DNA of 64,000 nucleotides from Bacteroidales bacterium UBA3297 (GTDB lineage: Bacteria > Bacteroidota > Bacteroidia > Bacteroidales > Paludibacteraceae): the NCBI GenBank assembly GCA_002362105.1, contig DETD01000031.1:1-64000 (forward strand). Direction: 5' to 3'. Of the stretch, positions 1-10,469 are shown piece after piece. The notes below the pieces were generated by a model, which saw only the letters and a program-made list of their open reading frames with translations, searched no databases and was not told the origin of the DNA. A program made the translations under genes and the position numbers. Every line of letters starts with the position of its first letter. The first letter of the stretch is position 1.

Positions 1-3000
1 ATGTGAAATCGGATACTTTTGGAGCGTCGGACTTATCCCAGTTACAACCCTTGTCAGCGCTCACCAACTCTGTTGATATAACTGGCTTCGCCTTATCCTC
101 TGTCCAAGTGTAGGTCACTACAACCTCGTCGGCCTTGTTATTACAACCGTCAGTATAGTTCGCCTTCCAGGTTTGGCTCTTGGCACAGCCGGAGCCCTCT
201 ACTCCGTTGGTTGTCACACTAATCTTGTCGCTGATGTCACCATCACAGTTGTCGCTGCCTTGGAAGACTGGCGCTACAATTTCTGTTGGGTTGCACGCTG
301 ATGGCTCGGTCTTGCTCTTTACAGACAAGACTGGCTTTTCGGTGTCGGCCTTCCAACTGTAGGTTATAGTCTTACTTTCTGCTGAAGTTCCGCATGAGTT
401 CGCATACGACGCGGTCCATGAGCGGGTTGGAGCACATGTGGTACCTCCGTTTACGGCGGCGCTCAAGGTTACCTTGGCGGTGTTGTCACACACGTCTGAC
501 ACAACAAAGTAGTCGACGGTTGGTGCTGTCAATTCGGTGGCTGTTGGATTGCAACCGAGTTCGTATGTCGACTGTCTGCCAGTTGCTAGGCTGATTGTCG
601 GTACGGTCTGGTTGCTGCCGCTCACACTCTGGACTGGCAACTTGCCATCTTCTTCGTACGTGTTGCCGCAAACATCCTTCACTGTATACGTGCGGGTTAC
701 GGTCCAGCCACAGTCGTTGCCGGTTGTCTGGTCTTCTAAGGATACGACTACGGTGTTGCAATCTGTGAAGAGCGACTTGATATACTCGTCGCTCTTCAAG
801 CCTGAGATGTCGGCGTTGGCAAGACAGTTGTCCTGACCGACTATATTCGACGGCCAAGTCTTGTCGGTTGCCAGTATTGGAGCGGTCTCGTCTTTTACCG
901 AGATGGTCTGGTTAACTTCTACCGAATTGCCGCACTTGTCCGTTACGGTATACGTGCGGACTAACGACTTGGTACAAGTACCGGTCAATGCGCCGTCGCT
1001 TGAGGTTACCTTCAAGTCGTTGTGGGCGGTGCAGTTGTCGCTGAAAGTCAGGCCTGTCGCTGTTTCCAGTGCGCTTATTGTTGTCGCAGCTGAAGGTACG
1101 TCGCTGACGCTACAACCTGGTACGATAATTGGCTTGAGCGTTCCGGTATGGGTTGGAGACACATTGTCGTTCAGGGTGTACACATAGCTCCACTTGTTGC
1201 TCAAACCACAGTCGGTGTAGGTGTATTCGTAAGTGATCGTGCCGCTGCAGTTTTCCTTTGTCCAGGACTCCTTGCGGCTCACACTTGGTATTACGTTCTT
1301 GCCACAGCTGTTCAGCGCTGTCGGAACTTTGGTTGGTTCCTTGGCGTCATCCACACAGGTGATAATCGACGCTGTTGGAATATCTGCAGATGCGATTACA
1401 GGGGCTGACTTTTCGATTGTGTAGGTATAGGTCCATACATGGCTGTGGCCTGCACAATCTTCATAGGTGTATTTGTAAGTCACTGTTCCGTCACAGTCTG
1501 GTATTTCGCTGATTTCCGGACCCGATATTGGAGACAGTTTGTTTCCACAGGCGTCTTCCACTTCTGGCAAAGTTGGTGCCTTCAAGTCGTCCTTGCACGC
1601 TATGGTTTCACCCTTGTCGGATGGCATGGTGAAGTTGTCCGGACTTACAGTGTAGGTGTAAGTCCATACATAGGCCTTGTTGTTGACGGTGTAGGTGTAG
1701 CTGTATACGACGGTACCACAACCGTTGTTGGTGTTGTCCTTCCGCTCTTTCAAGGTGAAAGCTACATCGGTACCACAGACGGAGACTGTTGGTGTGGTTG
1801 GTACTGCCACTTCTGACAGGCACTTCACGGTACTTCCGCCATCTGCTGGTGCTGTAAACGCACCCGCCTTTACAGTATAGACGAACGACCATGGATAGGT
1901 CTGCCCAGCACAGTCGGTATATACGAAGTTATAGGTTACTGTGCCGTTGCCTTCGGCATTGACTGTTGACACAGGAGCGCCGCTCTGTGCGACTGACGCT
2001 ATGCGGCCGCAGTTGTCCTTCAGTTCTGGGGCGGTTGGCACAACGGCGTCGCTCTCACACGACACCTCTTGAGCGCCTGCAACTGGAACGGTTAACGCTG
2101 GTACCTTTACGGTATAGGTGAATGTCCAGTCGTGGCTGTGTTCCGCGCAGTCCTTATAGTTGTAGACATAGACCATCGTGCCGTTGCATGACACTTCGGT
2201 CGGTTCGGTCTTCAAAGTTGGGGTGATTGCTACGCCACAAGCGTCGGTTACAGTTGGCAGGATAATACTGCTACCCGATTCGCCGGCCTTCTTCGCCATT
2301 GATGGGCACGACACTTCGGCGGTGCCGTTGGCTGGCATGGTGAAGTCTGGGATTGACACGGTGTACACGTATGACCACTCGGCGGTTGAGCCAGAACAGT
2401 CTTTATAGGTATACACATAAGTCATCGTGCCATTGCAGCTTACAGCGTCTGGGGTGCTGGTAAGCGTGTATTTGTCGCTGATGTCGTGTCCGCAAGCGTC
2501 CTCCACATGCGGCATTACACTTGGTGACAGGGTATGAGGCGCAACTGCCTGACTTGCACAGTTGACGGTTGACGCTCCGGCCGCGGTGCTGATGCTCAGC
2601 GACGGCATGTCTACCGTATAGGTGAACGTGTAGTTGGCCGTATTGCCGGCACAGTCGGTATAGCTGTAGACATAAACCACGGTGCCTTCACAGGTCAAAG
2701 CTGACAAGTCCGCTGGTGTACGGGTCTTCAAGGTTGGAGTCACTGCGTTGCCGCACTTGTCCGTTACGGCTGGCAGGGTTATCTTTGTTCCGGTCTCGTT
2801 CGCGGCCTTGGCGTCTGCCACGCAGCTGACGGTCGCGCTTCCCGTTTTTTGAGTCAGCGAGAAAGGTGGCATTGACACAGTGTAGGTGAACTTCCAGTCG
2901 TGGCTGTGTTCCGCACAGTCGGTATAGCGGTATGTGTAAGCCACTGTTCCGTTACAGTTCAACGGGTCTGGAGTGCTGACGGTGCTGACAAGCGTTGGGG

Positions 3001-6000
3001 TCAGGACACTGCCCTTCGCATCCTTAACTTCCGGCATAGTGATGCCTGAGCCTGCTGCCGCTGGTGCCTTAACGTCTGACGGACAGTCCACGGTCTTCTC
3101 TGTCACCACAACTGGTATTGAGAAGTCTGCTATGGTAAGCGCTATGGTCTGCACGCACTGGGTTGCCGTTGTATTGCCGGCGGCGTCGGTGAGCGAGTAA
3201 TGATAGGTGACAGTGTTTGGCGCTGTCTGTTCGGCTCCGTCCGTTACTGACACGGTCAGTGAAGAGCCGTCCGTGCAGTTGTCGGTCGCTACAGCATGGG
3301 CTCTGTTGACGATTTCGGTCTCTATTTCTGACTTACTCTTGCTGCACGCGTCGAGCGTTATCGTGGTGTTGGCAGGACAGACAGGAGCCTCATTGTCGGT
3401 CACTTCTACTGTGGCTGGACAGGTTGTGGTGTTGCCAACGCCATCGGTCAACACATAAGTGATTGCCTTGGCTGGATTTTGGGTATTCGCATAAGTGTAG
3501 TCTGACGATGAGTAAGCAGCGCTCAACGCTACGCCCAAATCTTTTGCTGCGGTACACTTGTCAGTACCGTAATCCAGGGTCTTCAACTTGGTTAACACCT
3601 CAGCACCGGTAAAGGTACACTTCTCTGCTGTGGATGCGAGTGTGATAACTGGTGCGGTAGATGGACACTCCGGAGCAGTATTAACAATGTTTATGGTCTG
3701 AACTGCTGTTGATGAGTTTCCACACTTGTCGGTAACCGTATACGTACGGGTTATTACGATTGGGTTAGTGCCGGTTGGATCTGAATCTGACGATGTGACT
3801 TCCAGCTCGTCTTCGGCGGTACAGCCATCTTCTATTGACGTGATTCCCATGCCCTTCAACGCTGCGACAGTGGAAACGGACGCTGGTTTAACTGATACCG
3901 AACAACCGTCTACAGAAAGGGTGGTCAGTGTTCCAGTAATAACAGGCTTGGTTTTGTCTACGGTCCATGTATAAGTGATTGACACTGGTTCGGCGACATT
4001 GCCACATGCGTCGGTGCAGGTTGCTGTCCAGGTCTGACTGTGCTTGCAGCCGGTAACCTCGTCTGTACCGGAGGTTACAATGATTTCTGCATTGTTATCA
4101 CAAGCCTCGGTCAACGTAAAGTCAGATGCTTTTGGCGCTACGATTGTTGGGTTACAACCCTTGTCGGCATCACGCAAAGAAGTGGTAATGACTGGCTTAA
4201 CTTTGTCTTCTATCCATGAATAAGTAATCGTCACAGGTGCAGCCGCATTGCCACAAGCGTCGGTATAGTTTGCCGTCCAGGTTTGGCTCTTGACACAGCC
4301 GGTGCCAACAACATCGCCTTCCGTTAAACTAAATTGTGCACCTCTTTCACATACTTCACTTAACGTAAAGTCAGAAACTTTCGGTTTATCTGTTTTATTC
4401 CAATTACATCCCTTATCACCATCTTTCAATGCAGTGGTAATAACCAACGGCGATTTATCCAAACCGCTCACGCTCTGTGTCTTTACCACATTGTTGGCAG
4501 GACATCCATCGCTAATCGTGTATGTACGGGTCACGGTCCAGCCGCAATTGTCGCCACTGGTAGCATCACTGCTCGTTACTGTTATATTGCCGCAGTCGCT
4601 AAACAGACGTTCAACTGCCGCTTTGGACATCAATCCACTAACATCAGCATTGCCAATACAGTTATCCTGACCAGTGATGTCAGAAGGCCATACACCGGTC
4701 AATGCAGGTTTAGTCTGGTCGCCACCACTCACACTCATTGTGTTCGTCGTGCTGTTATTGTAGGCGTCTTTAATCGTGTAAGTACGCGTCACCGTCCAAT
4801 TACAGTTGTCACCAGTAGAGACATCGGTATGAGTCACCGTTATATTGCTACAATCGGCATACTTGGCCTTCGCTTGCGCATTGGTTAACAAGACGCTAAG
4901 GTCGGCATTTCCCTTACAATTATTCTGATTTACGACATTTGCAGGCCACTCTCCTACGAGTTTTGGCGCATGGACATCCTTAAAGTGCAAAGTTTGCTCA
5001 CATATTGCCGTTTTCCCATTTGCAGCTTTGAAACTTGTGTGAAGATAATAAGTACCTATACCAAACGAATAAGAGTTCAACTCATTTGCATTACTGTATA
5101 CAACGGCACTTCTTCCTGCAGGCTGAACCTGATAACGAGTAACAACAGGCGTGTCATCGTTGGGACATTCTACAGAATATCTTGCAGCAGCTGGGATATA
5201 AGCAGCATTTGACAATAAGTTTACAACATTACAATCTGAATAATCAGAAACTGGGATATCCAAAGGAGTTGCAACAGAAGAACACTCAATAGGCCGTTTG
5301 TCTGTTATGGAAACAACAGACGAACAAGTGCTACTTAATCCAGACTTATCGTAAACTGTCCAATTGATAGTTGTTACCCCTGGCTTGAAATCCACATTGT
5401 TCAAATCGCCGATAGTCGCAGAAGTTTCCCCCGCAAGTGCATGGCTTCCACTTGGAATAGTTGTTGCGCCCTCCACCTGCCACAGGACCCTGTCAAGAGC
5501 ACAGTTATCGCTCACTTTCAACAAATTACTAAACCGGGCAGAACATGCATCGGTCAGACTTACGACTTCAGGAGTAACGGCATTACACTTTGGAGCTGTC
5601 GCATCAATTATGTTAATGCGCTGTTCACACACCGCCTGACTAGCGACATAACCAGTAGACCCGGCACGCGAGAATGTTGTTCTGACATCGTACTCTCCAA
5701 TACCCAGATTTAAAGCCCTCAGAGCATCGGCAGAGGCCACTGGAGTATAAGACGAAGAAGAATGTAATTTATACTCGTAGCTTACAGAAGAATATCGTTT
5801 TGACTCAGGAAAATTGTTGGTCGTCGGACATTCGACATCGTAATTTGAACTAGAGAGTTCAATATCTGAAAGCGACGCCATACAATTAGTACCAGCATTC
5901 AAAGTCTGCACAGCCGGCGAGGTGCACTTCAAGGTACGGGTATCCCGAACTTGAACTTTAATCGTACACTGAGCTATATTGTTGTTTGCTGCCTTTAACC

Positions 6001-9000
6001 TGTATACCACCAAATCAAACGGAGTGTCGTAAGGAAAGAAAGGTGCATTGTCTACTACATTTACATATTCGTAGGTCAGTTCTTTTCCACACGGATGCGA
6101 ACCTTTAATATGTTCAGCTTTATCGAATTCTGCTTTCACCTCAGCGCCAGTCGCATAACAGTTTTCCCCTGTTTCAATAAGAATTGTCTCTTGCGATGCA
6201 GGGCACACAGGTTCTGTATTATCGGTAACGACTACAGTTGCCTGGCAATAACCATCATTCTGCAAGCCGGCTTTGTCTGTCAATTTATAATAGAAGGTGT
6301 AAATCTCGGCAGTACCGTCTGATTTCGGAACAAAAGAAGTAACACCTGTTTTTGTCCAATCAATCTCGGCTTTATCCAGTGCACAATTATCCGAACCTAA
6401 CGCAGACAAGTCCTTTGCATTGAACAAGTCCGCGACATCTTGCTGTGAATATGAGCATACATCGTTAGTGGTAGCCAACGAACCAACAGAGACAGGCGAA
6501 CCAGGACAATTAGGCTTTGTTTGGTCGGTCACGGAAATAGTAGTAGGACAAGTAGCCGTTTTTGCTCCACTACCAGTTCCATTGGTCAATGTCCAGGTAA
6601 TAACGTCCCCATCTTCAAAATAGACATTGGAAACAGAACCTGTTCCACTACGTTCGCCAACTGTCCAAGATACTGAACAAGCCGCAAATTCAGGAGTAGG
6701 AAGTCCAGTGGCCCCACAATTAGACTCAGAAGACGACGGGAGTATCTTAGTAACCTCATAAACAGGAGCACCACTTTCACATTTTGGAGCAGGTACAACA
6801 AACCTCAACACTGTATCCTTACAACAACCTGCATTTTCAACAATTAGTGCAACCCACTGGCCACAAGGGTCTATTGTCTGCTCCAATGTTTTTGCAGTTC
6901 CAGCAACGACCGTATAACTTTCCAAATCAGGCTCGTTTTCTTGAGTATATGACGAAGGGAAAACGCGCCATTCCCACGAAGTTGCCTGATCACCAGTTAC
7001 CGAAAAAGTAGATGCGTCCGTCAGCGTTACCTGCGAGCCGGAACCATCCGTTTGTGAAAAATCGGGCGTTATCGAATAAGTGGTAACCTCTACACTGCTT
7101 TGCCATTCAAGATCTCCATCTTTCACAAAAACAGTCATTGCACCAACTGCTGCAGGGTAGTTCGGATTCTTGAAGGCGAAGACATTGGAAATACCCGAGC
7201 TGATTTTTTCACCGTTTATCTCGCAGGCATACGAAGAAAAACCTTCGGTAACCGTCACATCAACAATTCCACTGGTAGGGCAATAAGTAGCTACTGGAGC
7301 AAGCACTTTTATCCGGCTTTGGCAGTAGCCTTGTTTTCCACTTTCATCGCTAACCGTCCAGTAGATAACGTCACCGGAAGCAAACTGTGCCGAAGCTAGT
7401 TCTGAAACAGGCTTCGTAGCCGCATTTGATTCGGTTGACCAAGTTAACGAAGTAGACACACACGACGTAACGTCTGGTAAAGTAATCTCACTTCCTGAAA
7501 CCAAAGTACCCACAGGCTTTACAAAAGCCAAATTGGCATTTTCACACAAAGGGTCAGGAGCCGTCAGAATCACCTTCGACGAACATGCGGCAGTATTTCC
7601 CGATATATCTTTTAACGTGTAATGGAAGAGGGCGCCATTTTCAGCAATTGAAAATTGTTTTTCCAACTCGCTCGCCGCAACAGAAACTGGTTCCTCGTAA
7701 TGAAGCATACAGTTATCGCTACCATATGTACCTTCAAGCAACTTGTCAAAAACCTCTTTTCCTGTCACAAGACAATCATCGCCCGATTCCAAAATAACGT
7801 CAGTTTTATCACATACGGGAGGTACGCCATCGGTAACCCTCACATGCGATTTACAAGAGAGGAAATTTCCGTTTTCATCAACCACATTCCATAATATGCC
7901 ATCCTCTCCCACAAGCAGTTCTACGGCTACAGGTTCACTTAATACCTGTACATAGTCATTGTTATCGGCAATTTTGTAGGCATATTGTGGATTAATATAA
8001 CCAGAAGGAACCGATGGCAAAGGCAATTCTACCATCTTCCGGCAATTCAAGTCCGACGCTGTTGTAACAACATCGAGCGTATAACCAACACAAGTATCAG
8101 GTTTGACAAACTGCATCACCGTATCACGACAACAGCCCATATTTTCTAAAATAAGGGCCACCCACTGACCTGACGGATCTATAGTTTGTGTTAACGTATT
8201 TTCTGTACCAGCAACCACTTTACTTGCAGAAACGTCTGGACGGTTATTCTCGCCAAACTTAGGAGGATAGACCCTCCATTCTCGTGCTGTGGCTCCATCA
8301 CCAGCAACACTGAAGGTAGAAATATCAGTCAGCAAGGCCAGGTTTTCCGCTTTCTGGGTTACCGAAAAGGCCCCATTAATTTGGTAGTTCGAAAGACTGA
8401 CTGACAACTCGGCTTTTAGTCCACCCTTCACGCCAAAAACCTTTAATTGAGTGAGTTTAGACGGATATATTGAGCTCATGAATGCAAAAACCGGAGATGT
8501 ACCAGCATACGTCTCCAGCCCTTCCGTTCCACCAGCCCCTTCTTGGAAAGCATAGCTATCAAAACCGGCTGGCGCCGACACATTAACCACACCACTGGTT
8601 GGGCAGTAGGTTGCATCCGCTTTGCCCGCCATAATATAAGATTGACAGTGTCCCTGCTGTCCGCTTGCGTCTTCCACGGTCCAGTAAACGATGTCACCAG
8701 AAGTAAACTGAGACGAAGCCAAATCTGACACGGGTCTTGCAGTTCCATTCTCCACAGCACTCCACTTCAATACGGTTGACAAACACGAGGAAACGTTAGG
8801 TAACGCCACCCCAGCACCAGAAACAGTAGGACCAGCCTCGCTGGCTATGGTCTGAATGCCACCCTCACAAACAGGTTCGGGCACAATAACCTTCACCGAA
8901 GAAGAGCAGGCACTCATATTTCCGGCCGCATCTTTTAACGTATAACGGAAGTACTCGCCAGCGGCAGCGTAGGCGTAATCTTTAGCCAGATCGGAACTAT

Positions 9001-10381
9001 TAGGCTCCAACGGATCTTCAGAGTGGAGTACACAGTCGTCGGTACCATAGTCCACTCCTTTTAACTGAGTGAGTATTTCAGAGCCAGACACTTTACAATC
9101 ATCGCCAGAAGGCAACTCTATTACAGGATTGCCACACACAGGAGGGACGCCATCGGTCAAGGAAACTTTGGTAGTACAATACAGAATGTTACCCCTGTCG
9201 TCGGTCGCCTTCCACAAATACGAATACGTTCCAACCGAAAGATCAAGACTCAGATTAGCACCCGGAACCAGAGTATAGTCGACAGCATCAACTGATTTAT
9301 AGGCATATTGCATATTGCCATAACCCGTGCGGACAGAAGGTACGTCAAGTTCAACCGTCTTACCACAGTTTACGTCACCCGCTGAAGTCGCGATATCGAC
9401 AGAATATCCAATACAAGTGTCGGGCACAACAAATTTCAGGGCAGTATCTCTACAACATATTGAGTTTTCAACAATTAACGCCACCCACTGGCCCGCTTCA
9501 TTTAAAGTTTCAGTCAGTGTTTCTCCCGTACCAGCAACAGTAGTATAGCCAGACAAGTCAGGCCTTTCATTCTGCGTATAGTTTGCCGGGAAAACACGCC
9601 ATTCCCTCGACTTAATCTCATCATCGGCAACAGAAAGCGTAGATGCATCGGTTAGCAAAACACTCCCAAACCCTTTCTGGGTAGTAGTGAAATCGGCTGT
9701 TACCTCGTAGACCTTATACGTGGTATTCATCCTCGTTTCATGTCCACCTTTCACACCGTAAACCAGCACCTCTGTAGGGACAGAAGGGAAAGCAGGATTG
9801 ACAATTGCAAATTTTGGGGAGTTGCCGGCATTGATTTTCGGGTATTCGGTTCCTCCGGTACTCACCTTTATATAATATTCGTCATACCCTTCGGTAGCCT
9901 CAACATTTATTACACCACTACACTTACAATAAGTGGCTGTAGCTGGAATCGCCAAAGGAACACAACAAAACGCATTATAACAGTTATACCCCCCCCCATT
10001 AATACCGAAGCCAAAACATATATTGGCATTAGCTTCCTCTAAGTCAGACAGGACAACTTCAGAATACGTATTTTTACGTACTCCATTCACCTCAAAATAA
10101 AAGTCACCGATATTTATAGCTCCAGTTGCGACACCGTAATAGGCTTCCATTTTCCTTGGGATAGCATTACGCAGAGGTCCGTCTCCATTCTGAAACGGAA
10201 GGTCATTTCCGAGTTCAATACAACCAGACACATCAATAAAAGAAGGACAGGTAAACGGATCAGGACAGGTTCCACCCATTTGTTGTCCATATACAAAATC
10301 TGCGCTCATTAACAAAAATAGTAATGAGAGCAGCATACGGACTAAAGTTTTAGAATCTCTATTTAATATCTTGTTAATCAT
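1..10381 (-). CDS. Giant modular secreted surface protein (partial, C-terminus beyond left edge)
   Basis: An open frame starts at the ATG at 10381 and runs to the window edge, giving at least 3,460 residues without its C-terminus. Residues 1 to about 33 form a signal peptide (charged start, leucine-rich core, ending VYGQQ). About 145 residues later begin supermodules of roughly 440 residues that open with a TYC(P/K)xSG motif. The rest is a long series of HYR/Ig-like beta-sandwich repeats with pairs such as TRTYTVTDKCGN, CPATVEVTDN and SCNGTMVYVYNYKDC, all rich in cysteine, threonine and serine. Proteins of this design in Bacteroidota are usually exported by T9SS and end in a type B sorting domain; that end is not visible here, so the route is inferred. 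It is the third gene of an operon with two smaller secreted proteins. Adhesin or matrix protein is the likeliest role. I spot-checked the frame at several places, not at every codon. Confidence 0.85.
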   Translation of the reverse strand, partial: MINKILNRDSKTLVRMLLSLLFLLMSADFVYGQQMGGTCPDPFTCPSFIDVSGCIELGNDLPFQNGDGPLRNAIPRKMEAYYGVATGAINIGDFYFEVNGVRKNTYSEVVLSDLEEANANICFGFGINGGGYNCYNAFCCVPLAIPATATYCKCSGVINVEATEGYDEYYIKVSTGGTEYPKINAGNSPKFAIVNPAFPSVPTEVLVYGVKGGHETRMNTTYKVYEVTADFTTTQKGFGSVLLTDASTLSVADDEIKSREWRVFPANYTQNERPDLSGYTTVAGTGETLTETLNEAGQWVALIVENSICCRDTALKFVVPDTCIGYSVDIATSAGDVNCGKTVELDVPSVRTGYGNMQYAYKSVDAVDYTLVPGANLSLDLSVGTYSYLWKATDDRGNILYCTTKVSLTDGVPPVCGNPVIELPSGDDCKVSGSEILTQLKGVDYGTDDCVLHSEDPLEPNSSDLAKDYAYAAAGEYFRYTLKDAAGNMSACSSSVKVIVPEPVCEGGIQTIASEAGPTVSGAGVALPNVSSCLSTVLKWSAVENGTARPVSDLASSQFTSGDIVYWTVEDASGQQGHCQSYIMAGKADATYCPTSGVVNVSAPAGFDSYAFQEGAGGTEGLETYAGTSPVFAFMSSIYPSKLTQLKVFGVKGGLKAELSVSLSNYQINGAFSVTQKAENLALLTDISTFSVAGDGATAREWRVYPPKFGENNRPDVSASKVVAGTENTLTQTIDPSGQWVALILENMGCCRDTVMQFVKPDTCVGYTLDVVTTASDLNCRKMVELPLPSVPSGYINPQYAYKIADNNDYVQVLSEPVAVELLVGEDGILWNVVDENGNFLSCKSHVRVTDGVPPVCDKTDVILESGDDCLVTGKEVFDKLLEGTYGSDNCMLHYEEPVSVAASELEKQFSIAENGALFHYTLKDISGNTAACSSKVILTAPDPLCENANLAFVKPVGTLVSGSEITLPDVTSCVSTSLTWSTESNAATKPVSELASAQFASGDVIYWTVSDESGKQGYCQSRIKVLAPVATYCPTSGIVDVTVTEGFSSYACEINGEKISSGISNVFAFKNPNYPAAVGAMTVFVKDGDLEWQSSVEVTTYSITPDFSQTDGSGSQVTLTDASTFSVTGDQATSWEWRVFPSSYTQENEPDLESYTVVAGTAKTLEQTIDPCGQWVALIVENAGCCKDTVLRFVVPAPKCESGAPVYEVTKILPSSSESNCGATGLPTPEFAACSVSWTVGERSGTGSVSNVYFEDGDVITWTLTNGTGSGAKTATCPTTISVTDQTKPNCPGSPVSVGSLATTNDVCSYSQQDVADLFNAKDLSALGSDNCALDKAEIDWTKTGVTSFVPKSDGTAEIYTFYYKLTDKAGLQNDGYCQATVVVTDNTEPVCPASQETILIETGENCYATGAEVKAEFDKAEHIKGSHPCGKELTYEYVNVVDNAPFFPYDTPFDLVVYRLKAANNNIAQCTIKVQVRDTRTLKCTSPAVQTLNAGTNCMASLSDIELSSSNYDVECPTTNNFPESKRYSSVSYEYKLHSSSSYTPVASADALRALNLGIGEYDVRTTFSRAGSTGYVASQAVCEQRINIIDATAPKCNAVTPEVVSLTDACSARFSNLLKVSDNCALDRVLWQVEGATTIPSGSHALAGETSATIGDLNNVDFKPGVTTINWTVYDKSGLSSTCSSVVSITDKRPIECSSVATPLDIPVSDYSDCNVVNLLSNAAYIPAAARYSVECPNDDTPVVTRYQVQPAGRSAVVYSNANELNSYSFGIGTYYLHTSFKAANGKTAICEQTLHFKDVHAPKLVGEWPANVVNQNNCKGNADLSVLLTNAQAKAKYADCSNITVTHTDVSTGDNCNWTVTRTYTIKDAYNNSTTNTMSVSGGDQTKPALTGVWPSDITGQDNCIGNADVSGLMSKAAVERLFSDCGNITVTSSDATSGDNCGWTVTRTYTISDGCPANNVVKTQSVSGLDKSPLVITTALKDGDKGCNWNKTDKPKVSDFTLSEVCERGAQFSLTEGDVVGTGCVKSQTWTANYTDACGNAAAPVTITYSWIEDKVKPVITTSLRDADKGCNPTIVAPKASDFTLTEACDNNAEIIVTSGTDEVTGCKHSQTWTATCTDACGNVAEPVSITYTWTVDKTKPVITGTLTTLSVDGCSVSVKPASVSTVAALKGMGITSIEDGCTAEDELEVTSSDSDPTGTNPIVITRTYTVTDKCGNSSTAVQTINIVNTAPECPSTAPVITLASTAEKCTFTGAEVLTKLKTLDYGTDKCTAAKDLGVALSAAYSSSDYTYANTQNPAKAITYVLTDGVGNTTTCPATVEVTDNEAPVCPANTTITLDACSKSKSEIETEIVNRAHAVATDNCTDGSSLTVSVTDGAEQTAPNTVTYHYSLTDAAGNTTATQCVQTIALTIADFSIPVVVTEKTVDCPSDVKAPAAAGSGITMPEVKDAKGSVLTPTLVSTVSTPDPLNCNGTVAYTYRYTDCAEHSHDWKFTYTVSMPPFSLTQKTGSATVSCVADAKAANETGTKITLPAVTDKCGNAVTPTLKTRTPADLSALTCEGTVVYVYSYTDCAGNTANYTFTYTVDMPSLSISTAAGASTVNCASQAVAPHTLSPSVMPHVEDACGHDISDKYTLTSTPDAVSCNGTMTYVYTYKDCSGSTAEWSYVYTVSIPDFTMPANGTAEVSCPSMAKKAGESGSSIILPTVTDACGVAITPTLKTEPTEVSCNGTMVYVYNYKDCAEHSHDWTFTYTVKVPALTVPVAGAQEVSCESDAVVPTAPELKDNCGRIASVAQSGAPVSTVNAEGNGTVTYNFVYTDCAGQTYPWSFVYTVKAGAFTAPADGGSTVKCLSEVAVPTTPTVSVCGTDVAFTLKERKDNTNNGCGTVVYSYTYTVNNKAYVWTYTYTVSPDNFTMPSDKGETIACKDDLKAPTLPEVEDACGNKLSPISGPEISEIPDCDGTVTYKYTYEDCAGHSHVWTYTYTIEKSAPVIASADIPTASIITCVDDAKEPTKVPTALNSCGKNVIPSVSRKESWTKENCSGTITYEYTYTDCGLSNKWSYVYTLNDNVSPTHTGTLKPIIVPGCSVSDVPSAATTISALETATGLTFSDNCTAHNDLKVTSSDGALTGTCTKSLVRTYTVTDKCGNSVEVNQTISVKDETAPILATDKTWPSNIVGQDNCLANADISGLKSDEYIKSLFTDCNTVVVSLEDQTTGNDCGWTVTRTYTVKDVCGNTYEEDGKLPVQSVSGSNQTVPTISLATGRQSTYELGCNPTATELTAPTVDYFVVSDVCDNTAKVTLSAAVNGGTTCAPTRSWTASYANSCGTSAESKTITYSWKADTEKPVLSVKSKTEPSACNPTEIVAPVFQGSDNCDGDISDKISVTTNGVEGSGCAKSQTWKANYTDGCNNKADEVVVTYTWTEDKAKPVISTELVSADKGCNWDKSDAPKVSDFT
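6200..9945 (-). repeat. Three ~1.33-kb supermodules inside the giant protein gene
   Basis: The TYC-x-SG module opener recurs near 9945, 8612 and 7292, a spacing of about 1,320-1,330 bp (about 440 residues). Each copy continues with matching landmarks: a VYGVKGG-like strand, a TLSVADD/TFSVTGD strand followed by REWRV(F/Y)P, WVALI(V/L)EN with CCRDT, and a TDGVPPVC motif. The third copy diverges after about 250 residues. The arrangement is a tandem protein-domain duplication, not a mobile element. Confidence 0.7.
9989..9997 (-). repeat. G9 homopolymer in the coding sequence (C9 on plus strand)
   Basis: Nine consecutive cytosines on the plus strand encode three glycines (about residues 129-131) of the giant protein. 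The run lies early in the reading frame, so a one-base slip would truncate the protein soon afterwards. In this assembly the length keeps the frame open. Confidence 0.85.
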
Positions 10382-10469
10382 AACTCTTATTCTAAAGAAA
10401 AGCGCTTTGCAGTCTTGCAGAATCTTTAACCAACATTTTACCACTTAAAGGTTAAGACAAAAGAACTAA

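Noticed and set aside
1..9548. Many short plus-strand frames across the left 10 kb
   Set aside because: All lie opposite the single giant minus-strand frame, which shows continuous protein repeats and a signal peptide.
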